64,000 nt of DNA from NCBI RefSeq assembly GCF_030063355.1, contig NZ_JASISZ010000016.1:43295-107294 (forward strand). Direction: 5' to 3'. Under the pieces are notes generated by a model. That model was not told where the DNA came from, did no database searches, and worked only from the letters and a program-made list of their open reading frames with translations. This DNA is from Streptomyces sp. PH10-H1. Lineage in GTDB: Bacteria > Actinomycetota > Actinomycetes > Streptomycetales > Streptomycetaceae. The translations under genes and the position numbers were made by a program. Positions 1-8,255 of the stretch are shown one piece after another. How positions within the stretch are numbered: the first letter of the stretch is position 1; every line of letters starts with the position of its first letter.

Positions 1-209
1 CAGCAGGACGGGCAGAACTCGCGCGGGTAGTGATGGGCGGCGCCGCACGCTCCGCAGCGCCGGATCAGCAGTCGGCCCTCGGCGGCCGCCTCCCAGTACG
101 GCCGGGTGAACGTGTCGATGTCGGGCAGGTCGAAACGCGGCGTCGTCACCGCGGTCGCCGCAGGGGTCGCCGCAGAGGTCGTCGCAGGAGTCGTGGCCGG
201 AGTCGTCAC
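1..209 (-). CDS. Zn-ribbon OB-fold protein (DUF35), 3' part cut by window edge
   Basis: The first ~70 residues are visible and the rest lies beyond position 1. After a Thr/Ala/Pro-rich leader made of short repeats comes FDLPDIDTFTRPYWEAA, then the zinc-ribbon start RRCGACGAAHHYPREFCPSC with paired Cys-x2-Cys motifs. This matches the rubredoxin-like ribbon of DUF35 (YdgB-type) OB-fold proteins. In actinobacteria these act as partners of thiolase-like enzymes, for example ChsH2 or the aldolase partner in steroid side-chain degradation. The GTG start overlaps the stop of the DoxX gene by four bases (GTGA), so the two are translationally coupled under the operator at 681-695. A thiolase-fold partner just off the left edge is my inference. 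Confidence 0.85.
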   Translation of the reverse strand, partial: MTTPATTPATTSAATPAATAVTTPRFDLPDIDTFTRPYWEAAAEGRLLIRRCGACGAAHHYPREFCPSC

Positions 210-658
210 AGGAACAGTCCCCACAGGTTGTCGAGCGACCACGCCTGCCAGCTCATGGCGAAGAGGGCGACGAGCGATATGAGCGCCATCATCGCGTTCT
301 GCCCCTGCTCGGCCCAGTCGTGGATCATCAGGACGAGATACAGCAGGTTGAGCAGCAGACCGCCGACCAGCGCCACGGGCGTCAGCAGGCCGACGGTCAG
401 GCCCAGCCCGAGCGCCAGCTCGGCGTACACCACGACGTACGCCATCAGCTTGGGCCGTGGCGCGACAATGGTGGTGAAGCCGCCCTGGACGAAGCTCCAG
501 CGGTGTTTGTCCGCCACGCTCTTGGCCCAGACGATGCCCGTGCCGCGCTCGAACCAGCCCTTCTTGTCCTTGTGCCGCCAGCTCTCCAGCCACCACAGAC
601 CGAGGCCGATGCGCAGCACGGCGAGCCATTCGGCTCCGGTGAGCCAGATCGTCTGCAT
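206..658 (-). CDS. DoxX family membrane protein
   Basis: A 150-residue integral membrane protein with four hydrophobic segments. It shows the DoxX-type opening (WLAVLRIGLGLWWLESWRHK) and the later segments around YAELALGLGLTVGLLTP and LLNLLYLVLMIHDWAEQ. DoxX relatives are small quinone- or redox-associated membrane subunits, and the role here is not known. The ATG at 658 is chosen because GAGGGAG lies seven bases upstream; a GTG at 661 is the alternative. The perfect palindrome CTGACGGTACGTCAG lies about 22 bases upstream, so this gene and the coupled DUF35 gene should be members of the operator-defined regulon. Confidence 0.85.
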   Translation of the reverse strand: MQTIWLTGAEWLAVLRIGLGLWWLESWRHKDKKGWFERGTGIVWAKSVADKHRWSFVQGGFTTIVAPRPKLMAYVVVYAELALGLGLTVGLLTPVALVGGLLLNLLYLVLMIHDWAEQGQNAMMALISLVALFAMSWQAWSLDNLWGLFL

Positions 659-680
659 CACGGGTCTCCCTCTAAGGAAC

Positions 681-695
681 CTGACGGTACGTCAG
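681..695. promoter_or_regulatory. Operator O1, CTGACG-GTA-CGTCAG
   Basis: A perfect 6-3-6 inverted repeat between the DoxX gene (minus) and the FAD monooxygenase gene (plus). The same motif recurs at six other places in the first 21.5 kb, each time in a gene-start region. The size and symmetry suit a TetR-family repressor; the cognate protein is not in the window. Confidence 0.75.
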
Positions 696-888
696 TTCAT
701 CTGATGGAGACGGACATGCGCAAGAGTCCGGTGCCAAACGCCCCCGGATTGATCACCTCCGGGACTACCCTCACACCCGCGCCACCCGTCACACGTCACG
801 CGCCTCCCGTCAAAGTCATCTGTCACGAACCGCGAGTGCTCCGCCACCTTCCGGTACTACTCCCTTCGACAGGCCCCGGGAGCACCCC

Positions 889-2182
889 ATGACCGACCAC
901 GCCGCCTCCTCCACTTCGCCGCCACTCCTGCCCCTTCACCTCACCCGCCACATCTGCCCCCTCCGCTTCCACCGCCTCCCCCGGCGCGATCGTCATCGGC
1001 GCCGGACCCGGCGGGCTCGCCGTGGCGGCGGCGCTGCACCAACGTGGCGTCCGCACCCTCGTCATCGAGCGGTCGGAAACGGTCGCCTCCTCCTGGCGCG
1101 CCCATTACGAGCGGCTCCACCTGCACACCACGCGACGGTTGTCCGGCCTGCCCGGCTTCGAGATCCCGCGCGCGTACGGGCGCTGGGTCGGTCGCGACGA
1201 TGTCATCCGCTACCTGGAGCAGTACGCCGCGCACCACCGGATCGATATCGCCACCGGAATCGAGGTGTCCCGGATCGACCGCGCCGAAAGCGCCGACGGC
1301 ACGAGCAGTACCGACAGAACCGGCGCTACCGGCAGCGCCCGCAGCAACCGCAGCACCGGCGGCACATGGCAGCTGCCGGCCACCGGCGGCCGGCTGCTCA
1401 CCGCGCCCATCGTCGTGGTCGCCACCGGCCACAACCACACGCCGCACCTCCCTGACCGGCCGGGCCGCGACACCTACCCCGGCGAACTGCTGCACGCCGC
1501 CCACTACCGCAACGCCGAGCCGTACGCGGGACGCGACGTGCTCGTCGTCGGCGTCGGCAACACCGGCGCCGAGATCGCCGTCGACCTCATCGAATCGGGC
1601 GCCGCACGCGTACGGCTCGCCGTCCGCACCCCGCCGCACATCATGCGGCGCAGCACCGCCGGATGGCCCGCCCAGGCCAGCGGCATCCTCTGCCGACGAC
1701 TGCCGGTCGCGCTCGTCGACCGCGTCGCCCCCTACGTGGAGCGGCTCAGCGTCCCCGATCTCTCCGCCTACGGGCTCGCCCGCCCTACCACCGGCCTCTA
1801 CTCCCGGGTCCGCGACGACAACGCCATCCCGGTGCAGGACGTCGGCCTCATCGACGCGATACGGGCGGGCCGAGTGGAAGCCGTCGCCGCCGTCGAGGGT
1901 TTCGACGGCGACAAGGTCGTCCTCACCGACCGTTCCCGCATCGGCCCGGAGATCGTCATCGCCGCCACGGGATACCGGCGCGACCTCGAACCCCTCGTCG
2001 GCCACCTTGGCGTGCTGGACGCCCACGGCCGCCCTCTCGTCCACGGCCCCCACACCCCGCCGGGCGCTCCCGGCCTCTATTTCACCGGCTTCACCAACCC
2101 CATCAGTGGCATGTTCCGCGAACTCGCCATCGACGCCCGGCGTATCGCCCGTGCGGCCGGCCACGCCTCCCGGCGGGCGTGA
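889..2182 (+). CDS. FAD-dependent monooxygenase (FMO/CzcO-like), frame break near N-terminus
   Basis: A flavoprotein that probably oxygenates or oxidises a small organic substrate using NADPH. The FAD Rossmann motif IVIGAGPGGLAVAAAL starts at about 989, and the second, NADPH-type Rossmann motif is VVGVGNTGAEIAVDL. The late ATGYRRDLEPL motif is also typical of the family. The only good start, ATG at 889, is in frame 1, whereas the body lies in frame 2. Frame 2 has a TGA at 890-892 and no ATG, GTG or TTG before the middle of the FAD motif. One extra base in a C run between 889 and 985 (for instance 957-961 or 978-982) would restore a single frame. It is therefore either a sequence error or a genuine N-terminal frameshift. 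Operator O1 lies upstream. Confidence 0.8.
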
Positions 2183-2320
2183 CCGGTCGCTGTCGCCCTG
2201 CGCCTCACCGCCTTCCGCTCCCGGCCAACGGGGATCGCCGACGTCGTTTCGTGCACCCAAATGCCACTGAATGACCTTCTCGTCGGCCTCCTTCACATCT
2301 TTCACATGCCCGCACTGTTC

Positions 2321-2335
2321 CTGACACGTCGTCAG
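2321..2335. promoter_or_regulatory. Operator O2, CTGACA-CGT-CGTCAG
   Basis: The first of two neighbouring copies upstream of the acyl-CoA synthetase gene. The left arm differs from the consensus at one base. It is spaced 24 bp start-to-start from O3, so both dimers would lie close to the same helical side-shift. Confidence 0.65.
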
Positions 2336-2344
2336 TTCAGTAAT

Positions 2345-2359
2345 CTGACTGTGCGTCAG
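2345..2359. promoter_or_regulatory. Operator O3, CTGACT-GTG-CGTCAG
   Basis: The second copy upstream of the acyl-CoA synthetase gene, with one arm base off consensus. It ends 35 bases before the ATG at 2395, and an AT-richer stretch (tctgtatacc, 2361-2370) follows directly. The operator therefore very likely overlaps the promoter. Confidence 0.7.
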
Positions 2360-2394
2360 TTCTGTATACCTTCGAGCAGGAGCGGGCGAGACCG

Positions 2395-4572
2395 ATGCTT
2401 GGATCGACATACAGCACCCGCAGCCCCGGCCCCGGGCCCGCCGCACGCGGCGCGTCCGACACCGACGTCGGTGGCCGTCCGCTGCACAGCACCGTCCCGG
2501 ACCTCGACCGATTCTTCCGGCCGGAGACCGTGGCGGTGGTCGGCGCGTCCGAGACGGAAGGGCGGCCGAACACCGGCATCACCCGGCAGCTCATCGCCTG
2601 GTCACAGCGGGTCGGAGCCCGGCTCTTCCCGGTCAACCCCGGCCGTGAGACCGTCTTCGACCTGCCCTGCTACGCCTCGGTGGCGGACCTGCCGGAGACC
2701 GTGGATCTCGCGGTCCTCCTCGTCGGCGACCCCCTTCCCGTCATCGAGCAGCTCGGCGAGGCGAAGGTCCGGTTCGCCGTCGCCTTCGCCTCCGGATTCG
2801 CCGAGACCGGCGAGGTGGGCGCCGCCGCCCAGACCCGGCTCGCCGAGGTCGTCGCCGCGTCCGGGCTGCGACTGCTCGGCCCGAACACCAACCTCAACGC
2901 CTTCGAGAAGTTCCGCGAGGACCTCACCGGGCCGGCCATCGCCCTGATCACGCAGTCAGGCCACCAAGGCCGTCCGCTCTACACGCTGCAGGAGCTGGGC
3001 ATCCGCATCAGCCACTGGGCGCCCACCGGCAACGAGGCGGATCTCGAAACCGCGGACTTCATCTCCTACTTCGCCGAGCGGCCCGAGGTCGGGGCCATCG
3101 CCGCATATGTGGAAGGGCTCAGGGACGGACGCTCGTTCACTCTCGCCGCCGACCGCGCGGCGCGTAAGAAGGTTCCGGTCGTCATGGTGAAGGTCGGACG
3201 CACCGAGACCGGTGCCCGCATGGCCGCCTCGCACACCGGCAAACTGACCGGATCCGACACCGTCGTCGACGCCGCGCTCAAGCAGTTCGGCGTGATCCGC
3301 GTCGACGGGCTCGACCAGTTGCAGGACACCGCGACGCTGCTCGCGCGGGCCAAACCGCCCACCGCGGACGGAGTCGTCGTCTACTCCATATCCGGCGGCA
3401 CCGGAGCCCACTTCTCGGACCTCGCCACCGCCGCGGGACTCGACATCCCCACCCTCTCCGACGAGAAGCAGACCGAACTCCACCAGTGGATCCCCGACTA
3501 CCTCAATGTGGCCAACCCGGTCGACAACGGCGGTCACCCGGTGGGCGACTGGCGCGGCCGGAAGATCATCGACGCGATCCTCGCCGACCCGTCGGTCGGT
3601 GTGCTCATCTGTCCGATCACCGGCCCGTTCCCACCCATGAGCGACAAGCTTGCGCAGGACCTGGCCGACGCGGCCGAGACCACGGACAAGCTGGTGTGCG
3701 TGGTGTGGGGCTCGCCGCTGGGCACCGAGGACGCCTACCGCACGACCCTCCTCGGCTCGTCCCGGCTCGCGACCTTCCGCACCTTCGGCAACTGCATCAG
3801 CGCCGTCAAGTCCTATCTGGACCACCACCGCTTCGCGGCCGCCTACCGCTCGCCCTTCGACGACGCCCCGCGCACCCGCTCCTCCTCGGCCCGCAAGGCC
3901 CAGGCCCTGATGCGCGCGGGCCATCAGCTCAGCGAGCACGCGGCGAAGCAGATGCTGCGCGCGTACGGGATCCGCGTGCCGCGTGAGCAGCTGGTCACCA
4001 GCGCGGCAGGCGCCGTCCGGGCCGCCGGCCTGGTCGGCTACCCGGTGGTCATGAAGGCCTCCGGTCCGCAGCTCGGCCACAAGACCGAACTCGGCCTGGT
4101 CAAGATCGGCCTGACCTCCGCCAGCCAGGTCCGCGACGCCTACCGCGACCTGACGGACATCGCCCGCTACGAAGGTGTCGAGCTCGACGGGATCCTCGTC
4201 TGCCAAATGGTCGAGCGCGGCGTCGAGATGGTCGTCGGCGTCACCCAGGACTCCCTCTTCGGCCCGACCGTCACCGTCGGTCTCGGCGGCGTCCTCGTCG
4301 AGATCCTCGCGGACGCGGCCGTGCGCGTGCCGCCGTTCGGCGAGGACATGGCCCGCGACATGCTCGGTGAACTGCGCGGTCACCGGCTGCTCGAAGGAGT
4401 ACGGGGGGCGCCTCCGTCCGACGTCGACGCGCTCGTCGACGTGGTCATGCGGGTGCAGCGCATGGCGATGGAACTCGGCGGCGACCTCGCCGAACTCGAC
4501 ATCAACCCGCTGATGGTGCTGCCGCGCGGCCAGGGGGCCGTGGCGCTCGACGCGCTGGCGGTGTGCCGGTGA
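2395..4572 (+). CDS. Acyl-CoA synthetase, ADP-forming ATP-grasp type (acetate-CoA ligase family)
   Basis: A 725-residue fused synthetase that would join a carboxylic acid to CoA using ATP. The N-terminal CoA-binding domain (about 35-130) begins FFRPETVAVVGAS. The central succinyl-CoA-synthetase-like domain has TQSGHQGRP near residue 187. The C-terminal ATP-grasp domain (about 505-725) has YPVVMKASGPQLGHKTELG near 550-565 and ends with LAELDINPLMVLP. The length fits the family. ATG at 2395 is preceded by AGGAG at 2378-2382. The gene is the first of an operon with the enoyl-CoA hydratase, preceded by operators O2 and O3. The substrate cannot be read from the sequence. Confidence 0.9.
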   Translation: MLGSTYSTRSPGPGPAARGASDTDVGGRPLHSTVPDLDRFFRPETVAVVGASETEGRPNTGITRQLIAWSQRVGARLFPVNPGRETVFDLPCYASVADLPETVDLAVLLVGDPLPVIEQLGEAKVRFAVAFASGFAETGEVGAAAQTRLAEVVAASGLRLLGPNTNLNAFEKFREDLTGPAIALITQSGHQGRPLYTLQELGIRISHWAPTGNEADLETADFISYFAERPEVGAIAAYVEGLRDGRSFTLAADRAARKKVPVVMVKVGRTETGARMAASHTGKLTGSDTVVDAALKQFGVIRVDGLDQLQDTATLLARAKPPTADGVVVYSISGGTGAHFSDLATAAGLDIPTLSDEKQTELHQWIPDYLNVANPVDNGGHPVGDWRGRKIIDAILADPSVGVLICPITGPFPPMSDKLAQDLADAAETTDKLVCVVWGSPLGTEDAYRTTLLGSSRLATFRTFGNCISAVKSYLDHHRFAAAYRSPFDDAPRTRSSSARKAQALMRAGHQLSEHAAKQMLRAYGIRVPREQLVTSAAGAVRAAGLVGYPVVMKASGPQLGHKTELGLVKIGLTSASQVRDAYRDLTDIARYEGVELDGILVCQMVERGVEMVVGVTQDSLFGPTVTVGLGGVLVEILADAAVRVPPFGEDMARDMLGELRGHRLLEGVRGAPPSDVDALVDVVMRVQRMAMELGGDLAELDINPLMVLPRGQGAVALDALAVCR

Positions 4573-4925
4573 GCCTCGCGGCGGGCGCGGCCGACGGGTC
4601 AGGCGCGGTGGACGGGTCAGGCGCGGTGGACGGGTCAGGCGCGGTGGACGGGTCAGGCGCGGCGGGCACGGTCCACGGGGCCGTAACCGCCCGGCCGACG
4701 GCCGGCCCCGAAGTCCGGTCCGCGGAACGGCCCGAAGAGCGGACCGGAGAACGGCGAGCGGAACGGTCCGTAAGCCGGTCCACTGCCCGGTTCGTAAGCC
4801 GACCGGGACCCAGACCTGAATCACGGCCTGAATCACGGCCAGGACCCAGGCTTGGATACCGGTCTGGATCCCGGTCACCGCTGCGCGCGCAGCCTCCCGT
4901 ACCGCAAGGAGCCGCTCCCTCATGA
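4569..4925 (+). CDS. Low-complexity ORF between coupled genes, doubtful
   Basis: An open frame of about 118 codons whose GTG overlaps the synthetase stop by four bases (GTGA). Its TGA overlaps the ATG of the hydratase by four bases (ATGA). The product would begin SLAAGAADGSGAVDGSG, repeat the hexapeptide DGSGAV, then run through Arg/Pro/Glu-rich repeats. I recognise no domain, and third positions are less G/C-biased than in the neighbours. The perfect coupling at both ends argues for translation, while the repeats argue for an expanded spacer that happens to stay open. Confidence 0.25.
   Translation: MSLAAGAADGSGAVDGSGAVDGSGAVDGSGAAGTVHGAVTARPTAGPEVRSAERPEERTGERRAERSVSRSTARFVSRPGPRPESRPESRPGPRLGYRSGSRSPLRAQPPVPQGAAPS
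4593..4664. repeat. 18-bp tandem repeat, four copies
   Basis: The unit GACGGGTCAGGCGCGGTG occurs four times head to tail; the last copy has one change near its end. It lies just after the stop of the acyl-CoA synthetase. Confidence 0.9.
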
Positions 4926-5749
4926 CACCCACCCCCCGTGAAGATTCTGTAGATCCCGTGGACTCATTGGTACTTCACGCCACTGACAACGGCGTCGCGT
5001 GGATCACTCTCAACCGCCCTGAGGCGATGAACGCCGTCACCTGGGACCAGCGCGAACGCGTCATCTCGCTGCTCGACGCCGCGTCCGCCGACCCGGACGT
5101 TCGGGCTGTCGTCATCACCGCCACCGGCCGCGCGTTCTGCGCCGGTGCGGACCTCAGCGGCGGTGCGGCCGCGCCCGGCGAACGGGTCGCCGGCGACGTC
5201 GCCCGAACGATCCGGCGGGGCGCCCAGCGTCTCGTCTCCGCCGTCCTGGACTGCGAGAAGCCGGTGATCGCGGCGGTCAACGGCACCGCGGCCGGGATCG
5301 GCGCGCATCTCGCCTTCGCCTGCGATCTCGTCCTGGCCTCCGACCGCGCCAAGTTCATCGAGGTCTTCGTCCGCCGCGGCCTCGTCCCCGACGGCGGCGG
5401 CGCGTATCTGCTGCCGCGGCTCATCGGCCCGCAGCGTGCCAAGGAGCTGATGTTCTTCGGTGACGACCTGCCGGCCGTCGCCGCCGAACGCCTCGGCCTC
5501 GTCAACCGCGTCGTCCCCGCCGATGATCTGGAGAAGACCGCCCGCGAATGGGCCGAGCGCCTCGCCTCGGGCCCGACGCGTTCGATCGCCCTGACCAAGC
5601 AGCTGGTGAACGCCTCCCTGGACGCGGACCGTTCGACGGCCTTCGCGGCGGAGGCGGCCGCCCAGGAGATCAACATGACCACGGACGATGCCCAGGAGGG
5701 CGTCAGGAGCTTCGTGGAACGCCGGTCGCCGGAGTTCCGGGGGCGGTAA
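4922..5749 (+). CDS. Enoyl-CoA hydratase/isomerase, PaaG-like
   Basis: A 275-residue crotonase-fold protein acting on an enoyl-CoA. The oxyanion-hole motifs are AFCAGADLSGG (about residue 70) and NGTAAGIGAHLAFACD (about 120). The two catalytic glutamates of a classical hydratase are absent: GGGCEL is replaced by GIGAHL, and the second region reads VRRGLVPDGGGAYLLPRLIG. That second motif, with an Asp in VPDGG, is the PaaG/isomerase pattern, so double-bond isomerisation or an unusual hydration is more likely than standard beta-oxidation hydration. AAGGAG precedes the ATG. It is cotranscribed with the synthetase. Confidence 0.88.
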   Translation: MTPTPREDSVDPVDSLVLHATDNGVAWITLNRPEAMNAVTWDQRERVISLLDAASADPDVRAVVITATGRAFCAGADLSGGAAAPGERVAGDVARTIRRGAQRLVSAVLDCEKPVIAAVNGTAAGIGAHLAFACDLVLASDRAKFIEVFVRRGLVPDGGGAYLLPRLIGPQRAKELMFFGDDLPAVAAERLGLVNRVVPADDLEKTAREWAERLASGPTRSIALTKQLVNASLDADRSTAFAAEAAAQEINMTTDDAQEGVRSFVERRSPEFRGR

Positions 5750-5803
5750 CGGGGCCGGCGGCCTGGACCTGAGCCGACGACAAGGCCGGGGCCAGGCCCT
5801 GTC

Positions 5804-5910
5804 CTAATCGGTCAGCTTCGTGAGGACGTAGCGGTCCCCGCTGTCCGGGTCCCCGATCAAGAACGCCAATTCCGGTTTCGCAGATTTGCCGCTGACGTCG
5901 AAGACTTCAC
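5804..5910 (-). pseudogene. Possible C-terminal gene remnant
   Basis: On the minus strand an open frame reads VFDVSGKSAKPELAFLIG and then DPDSGDRYVLTKLTD, ending at TAG (5806-5804). It looks protein-like, with less G/C at third positions (TTG, AAA) than nearby genes. Upstream it runs straight into an octamer repeat (5911-5990) and has no start. I do not recognise the family. The rest of 5750-6058 holds the octamer repeat and operator O4. Confidence 0.3.
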
Positions 5911-5990
5911 GGCACGACGGCACGACGGCACGACGGCACGACGGCACGACGGCACGACGGCACGACGGCAGGGCGGCAGGGCGGCAGGGC
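5911..5990. repeat. 8-bp tandem repeat, about ten copies
   Basis: The octamer GGCACGAC is repeated seven times (5911-5966), followed by three copies of the variant GGCAGGGC. It lies in the spacer between the enoyl-CoA hydratase and the flavin reductase and abuts the gene remnant at 5804-5910. Confidence 0.9.
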
Positions 5991-6038
5991 GAAGAGCGCG
6001 CGGCCCATCCAAGTCGCTTCCCGCAGCCCCCTTCCCAT

Positions 6039-6053
6039 CTGACGCACCGTCAG
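6039..6053. promoter_or_regulatory. Operator O4, CTGACG-CAC-CGTCAG
   Basis: A perfect-arm copy of the palindrome immediately upstream of the flavin reductase. It ends only six bases before the first ATG of that frame (6059), so either the transcript is leaderless or the true start is further in. Confidence 0.72.
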
Positions 6054-6058
6054 GTTCA

Positions 6059-6739
6059 ATGACTGGTGTGATGGGACACGCAGGGATGGCGGCCACCGCC
6101 GTCCGGTACCTCAGGTCGGTCGGGGCCGCCACGACGGCGGGGCCCGTGGAACCGCTGCCGCGCCCGGACTTGCGGGCTGTGGGGCCGGACGAACGGGCGC
6201 CGATCGATCCGGCGGTGTTCCGCAAGGTGCTCGGCACCTTCGCGTCGGGCGTGACGATCGTCACCGCTCCCGGGCCGGAAGGCCCCGCCGGCTTCGCGTG
6301 CCAGTCGTTCGCGTCCTTGTCACTGGACCCGCCACTGGTGGCGTTCATGGTGGCGCGTACGTCCACCACCTGGCCGCGGATCGCGCGCGCCGGGGTCTTC
6401 TGCGTCAACATCCTCAGCGCCGACCAGGGCGCCTTGTGCCGCGGCTTCGCCGTGAGCGGGGCGGACAAGTTCGCGGGGGTGGACTGGACGCCGGCGCCGG
6501 TCACCGGGTCGCCGCGGCTGGCGGGCATACCCGCGTGGATCGACTGCACGATCCACGCGGTCCACACCGGTGGTGACCATCTGATCGTCGTCGGCCGGGT
6601 CAACGAACTCGGCTGCACGGAACCGGATACGAGGCCGGATACCGGGCTGGATACCGGGCCGGATACGGATGAGATCGCGGGCGCCGACGCCGGGCCGCTG
6701 CTTTTCTACCGTGGGCGCTTCGGCCGGTTCACGCCATAG
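6059..6739 (+). CDS. Flavin reductase (HpaC/ActVB-like, NAD(P)H:FMN)
   Basis: It would supply reduced flavin to a two-component monooxygenase. The conserved core begins around residue 50: FRKVLGTFASGVTIVTA, then FACQSFASLSLDPPLVAFMV, ARAGVFCVNILSADQ, and the closing GPLLFYRGRFGRF. A degenerate DTG/DTR repeat insert (about 190-205) comes from a 15-bp tandem repeat at about 6620-6665. Three possible starts (6059, 6071 and later) precede the core, and the close upstream operator makes the first doubtful. The natural partner could be a monooxygenase off the left edge, since the FAD monooxygenase at 889-2182 carries its own NADPH site. Confidence 0.88.
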   Translation: MTGVMGHAGMAATAVRYLRSVGAATTAGPVEPLPRPDLRAVGPDERAPIDPAVFRKVLGTFASGVTIVTAPGPEGPAGFACQSFASLSLDPPLVAFMVARTSTTWPRIARAGVFCVNILSADQGALCRGFAVSGADKFAGVDWTPAPVTGSPRLAGIPAWIDCTIHAVHTGGDHLIVVGRVNELGCTEPDTRPDTGLDTGPDTDEIAGADAGPLLFYRGRFGRFTP

Positions 6740-6748
6740 CGGCGGGGC

Positions 6749-8185
6749 TCACGCCACAACGGTGACCAGGAGGCCGGACGGACGGCCGCGCCGGATGACC
6801 AGGACCATCAGCGCGGCGACCGCGCACAGCGCGCCCGAGCTGTACCAGACCACGTCGTAGGAGCCGAAGGCGTCGCGTGCGGCGCCGCCCAGGAAGGCCA
6901 CGACGGCGGCGCCGATCTGGTGTGCGGCGAGGACCCAGCCGAAGACGATGGCGCTGTCCTCGCCGTAGTACGCACGGCACAGCGCGATGGTCGGCGGGAC
7001 GGTGGCGACCCAGTCGAGGCCGTAGAAGATGATGAAGACGATCATCGGCGGATGCACGGTGTTGGCCATCATCTGAGGCAGGAACATCAACGACAGCCCG
7101 CGCAGGCCGTAGTAGACGGCGAGCAGCCGACGCGGCTCGAACCGGTCGGTGAACCAGCCGGAGGCGATCGTTCCGGCTATGTCGAAGATCCCGATGACGG
7201 CGAGCAGTGACGCGGCGGCCGTGACCGGCATGCCGTGGTCGTGGGCGGCGGGCACGAAGTGGGTTCTGATCAGGCCGTTCGTGGAGGCGCCGCAGATCGC
7301 GAAGGATCCCGCGAGCAGCCAGAAGGGGCCGGTTCGGGCGGCGGAGGCCAGCGCCTTGAGCGCGCGCCTCGCCGCGCCACGCACCGGAGCTGGCTTGGGC
7401 GTGAACTCGGCTGCCCCGTAGGCCGCCAGGCCGACATCCGCGGGGTGATCGCGCAGCAGCAGCCAGACGAACGGGACGACGGCGAGCGCCGAGCAGGCGA
7501 CGGTCGCGGCGGCGGGCCGCCAGCCGTGCTGCTCGACGATCCAGGAGAGCAGCGGCAGGAACACCAGTTGTCCGGCCGCGCCGGCCGCCGTGAGGATGCC
7601 GGTGACGAGTCCACGGCGGGTGACGAACCAGCGGTTGGCGACGGTCGCGGCGAAGGCGAGCGCCATGCAGCCGCTGCCGGCGCCGACGAGGATGCCCCAG
7701 CACAGGATCAACTGCCAGACCTGCGTCATGAAGATCGTGAGCCCGGCGCCGAGGGCGATCGTCGTGAGGGCGGCGGCGACGACGCGGCGGATGCCGAAAC
7801 GATCCATCAGAGCCGCGGCGAACGGGGCGGTGATCCCGTACAGCGCGAAGTTGATGGAGACGGCGAAGCCGATCATGCCGCGTGACCAGCCGAATTCCCC
7901 ATGGAGGGGTTCGATCAGCAGACCGGGCAGGGAGGCGAAGGCGGCGGCACCGATGATCGTCACGAAGGTGACGGCCGCCACGAACCAGGCGCGGTGAACC
8001 TTCGGCCGCCGACCGGCGGCCGGACGATCCTGCGAGCCGTCCAGGTCCTGCGGGTCTTGCGAATGCTGCGGGCTTTGCGAACCCTGCGAGCCCTGAGGGT
8101 CGTGAGGGTTGTGAGGGTCCTGCGGGTCCTGCGGGTCCTGCGGGTCCTGCGGGTCCTGCACCGGGAATTCGGATGTCTGCGTCAC
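6749..8185 (-). CDS. MFS transporter (OFA/monocarboxylate-like) with repeat-rich N-terminus
   Basis: A 12-helix carrier of the major facilitator superfamily. The membrane part starts at about residue 62 (HRAWFVAAVTFVTIIGAAAF). It has the loop motif GFAVSINFALYGITAPFAA and the A-like motif LMDRFGIRRVV, with helices continuing to the C-terminus. The first ~60 residues are a hydrophilic DPQ/SQ repeat encoded by 9-bp tandem repeats (about 8115-8160), unusual for the family. GTG at 8185 is preferred because upstream ATGs run into the divergent GlxA gene region. The divergent regulator at 8256 is the likely controller. Uptake of the substrate of the neighbouring pathway is a reasonable inference. 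Confidence 0.87.
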   Translation of the reverse strand: MTQTSEFPVQDPQDPQDPQDPQDPHNPHDPQGSQGSQSPQHSQDPQDLDGSQDRPAAGRRPKVHRAWFVAAVTFVTIIGAAAFASLPGLLIEPLHGEFGWSRGMIGFAVSINFALYGITAPFAAALMDRFGIRRVVAAALTTIALGAGLTIFMTQVWQLILCWGILVGAGSGCMALAFAATVANRWFVTRRGLVTGILTAAGAAGQLVFLPLLSWIVEQHGWRPAAATVACSALAVVPFVWLLLRDHPADVGLAAYGAAEFTPKPAPVRGAARRALKALASAARTGPFWLLAGSFAICGASTNGLIRTHFVPAAHDHGMPVTAAASLLAVIGIFDIAGTIASGWFTDRFEPRRLLAVYYGLRGLSLMFLPQMMANTVHPPMIVFIIFYGLDWVATVPPTIALCRAYYGEDSAIVFGWVLAAHQIGAAVVAFLGGAARDAFGSYDVVWYSSGALCAVAALMVLVIRRGRPSGLLVTVVA

Positions 8186-8255
8186 GGGATCAGCTTCGGG
8201 CGTGCGTCGGCACGATACGAGTGGCCCGATGGTCATGATGTGAAAGAATCGGGCC

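Noticed and set aside
941..2446. Long minus-strand open frame opposite the FAD monooxygenase
   Set aside because: Antisense reading of a GC-rich gene; composition follows the codon bias of the opposite strand and no domain is visible.
2956..4932. 658-codon minus-strand frame opposite the acyl-CoA synthetase
   Set aside because: Shadow frame with a low-complexity PPRLTR repeat from the 18-bp array; no family match.
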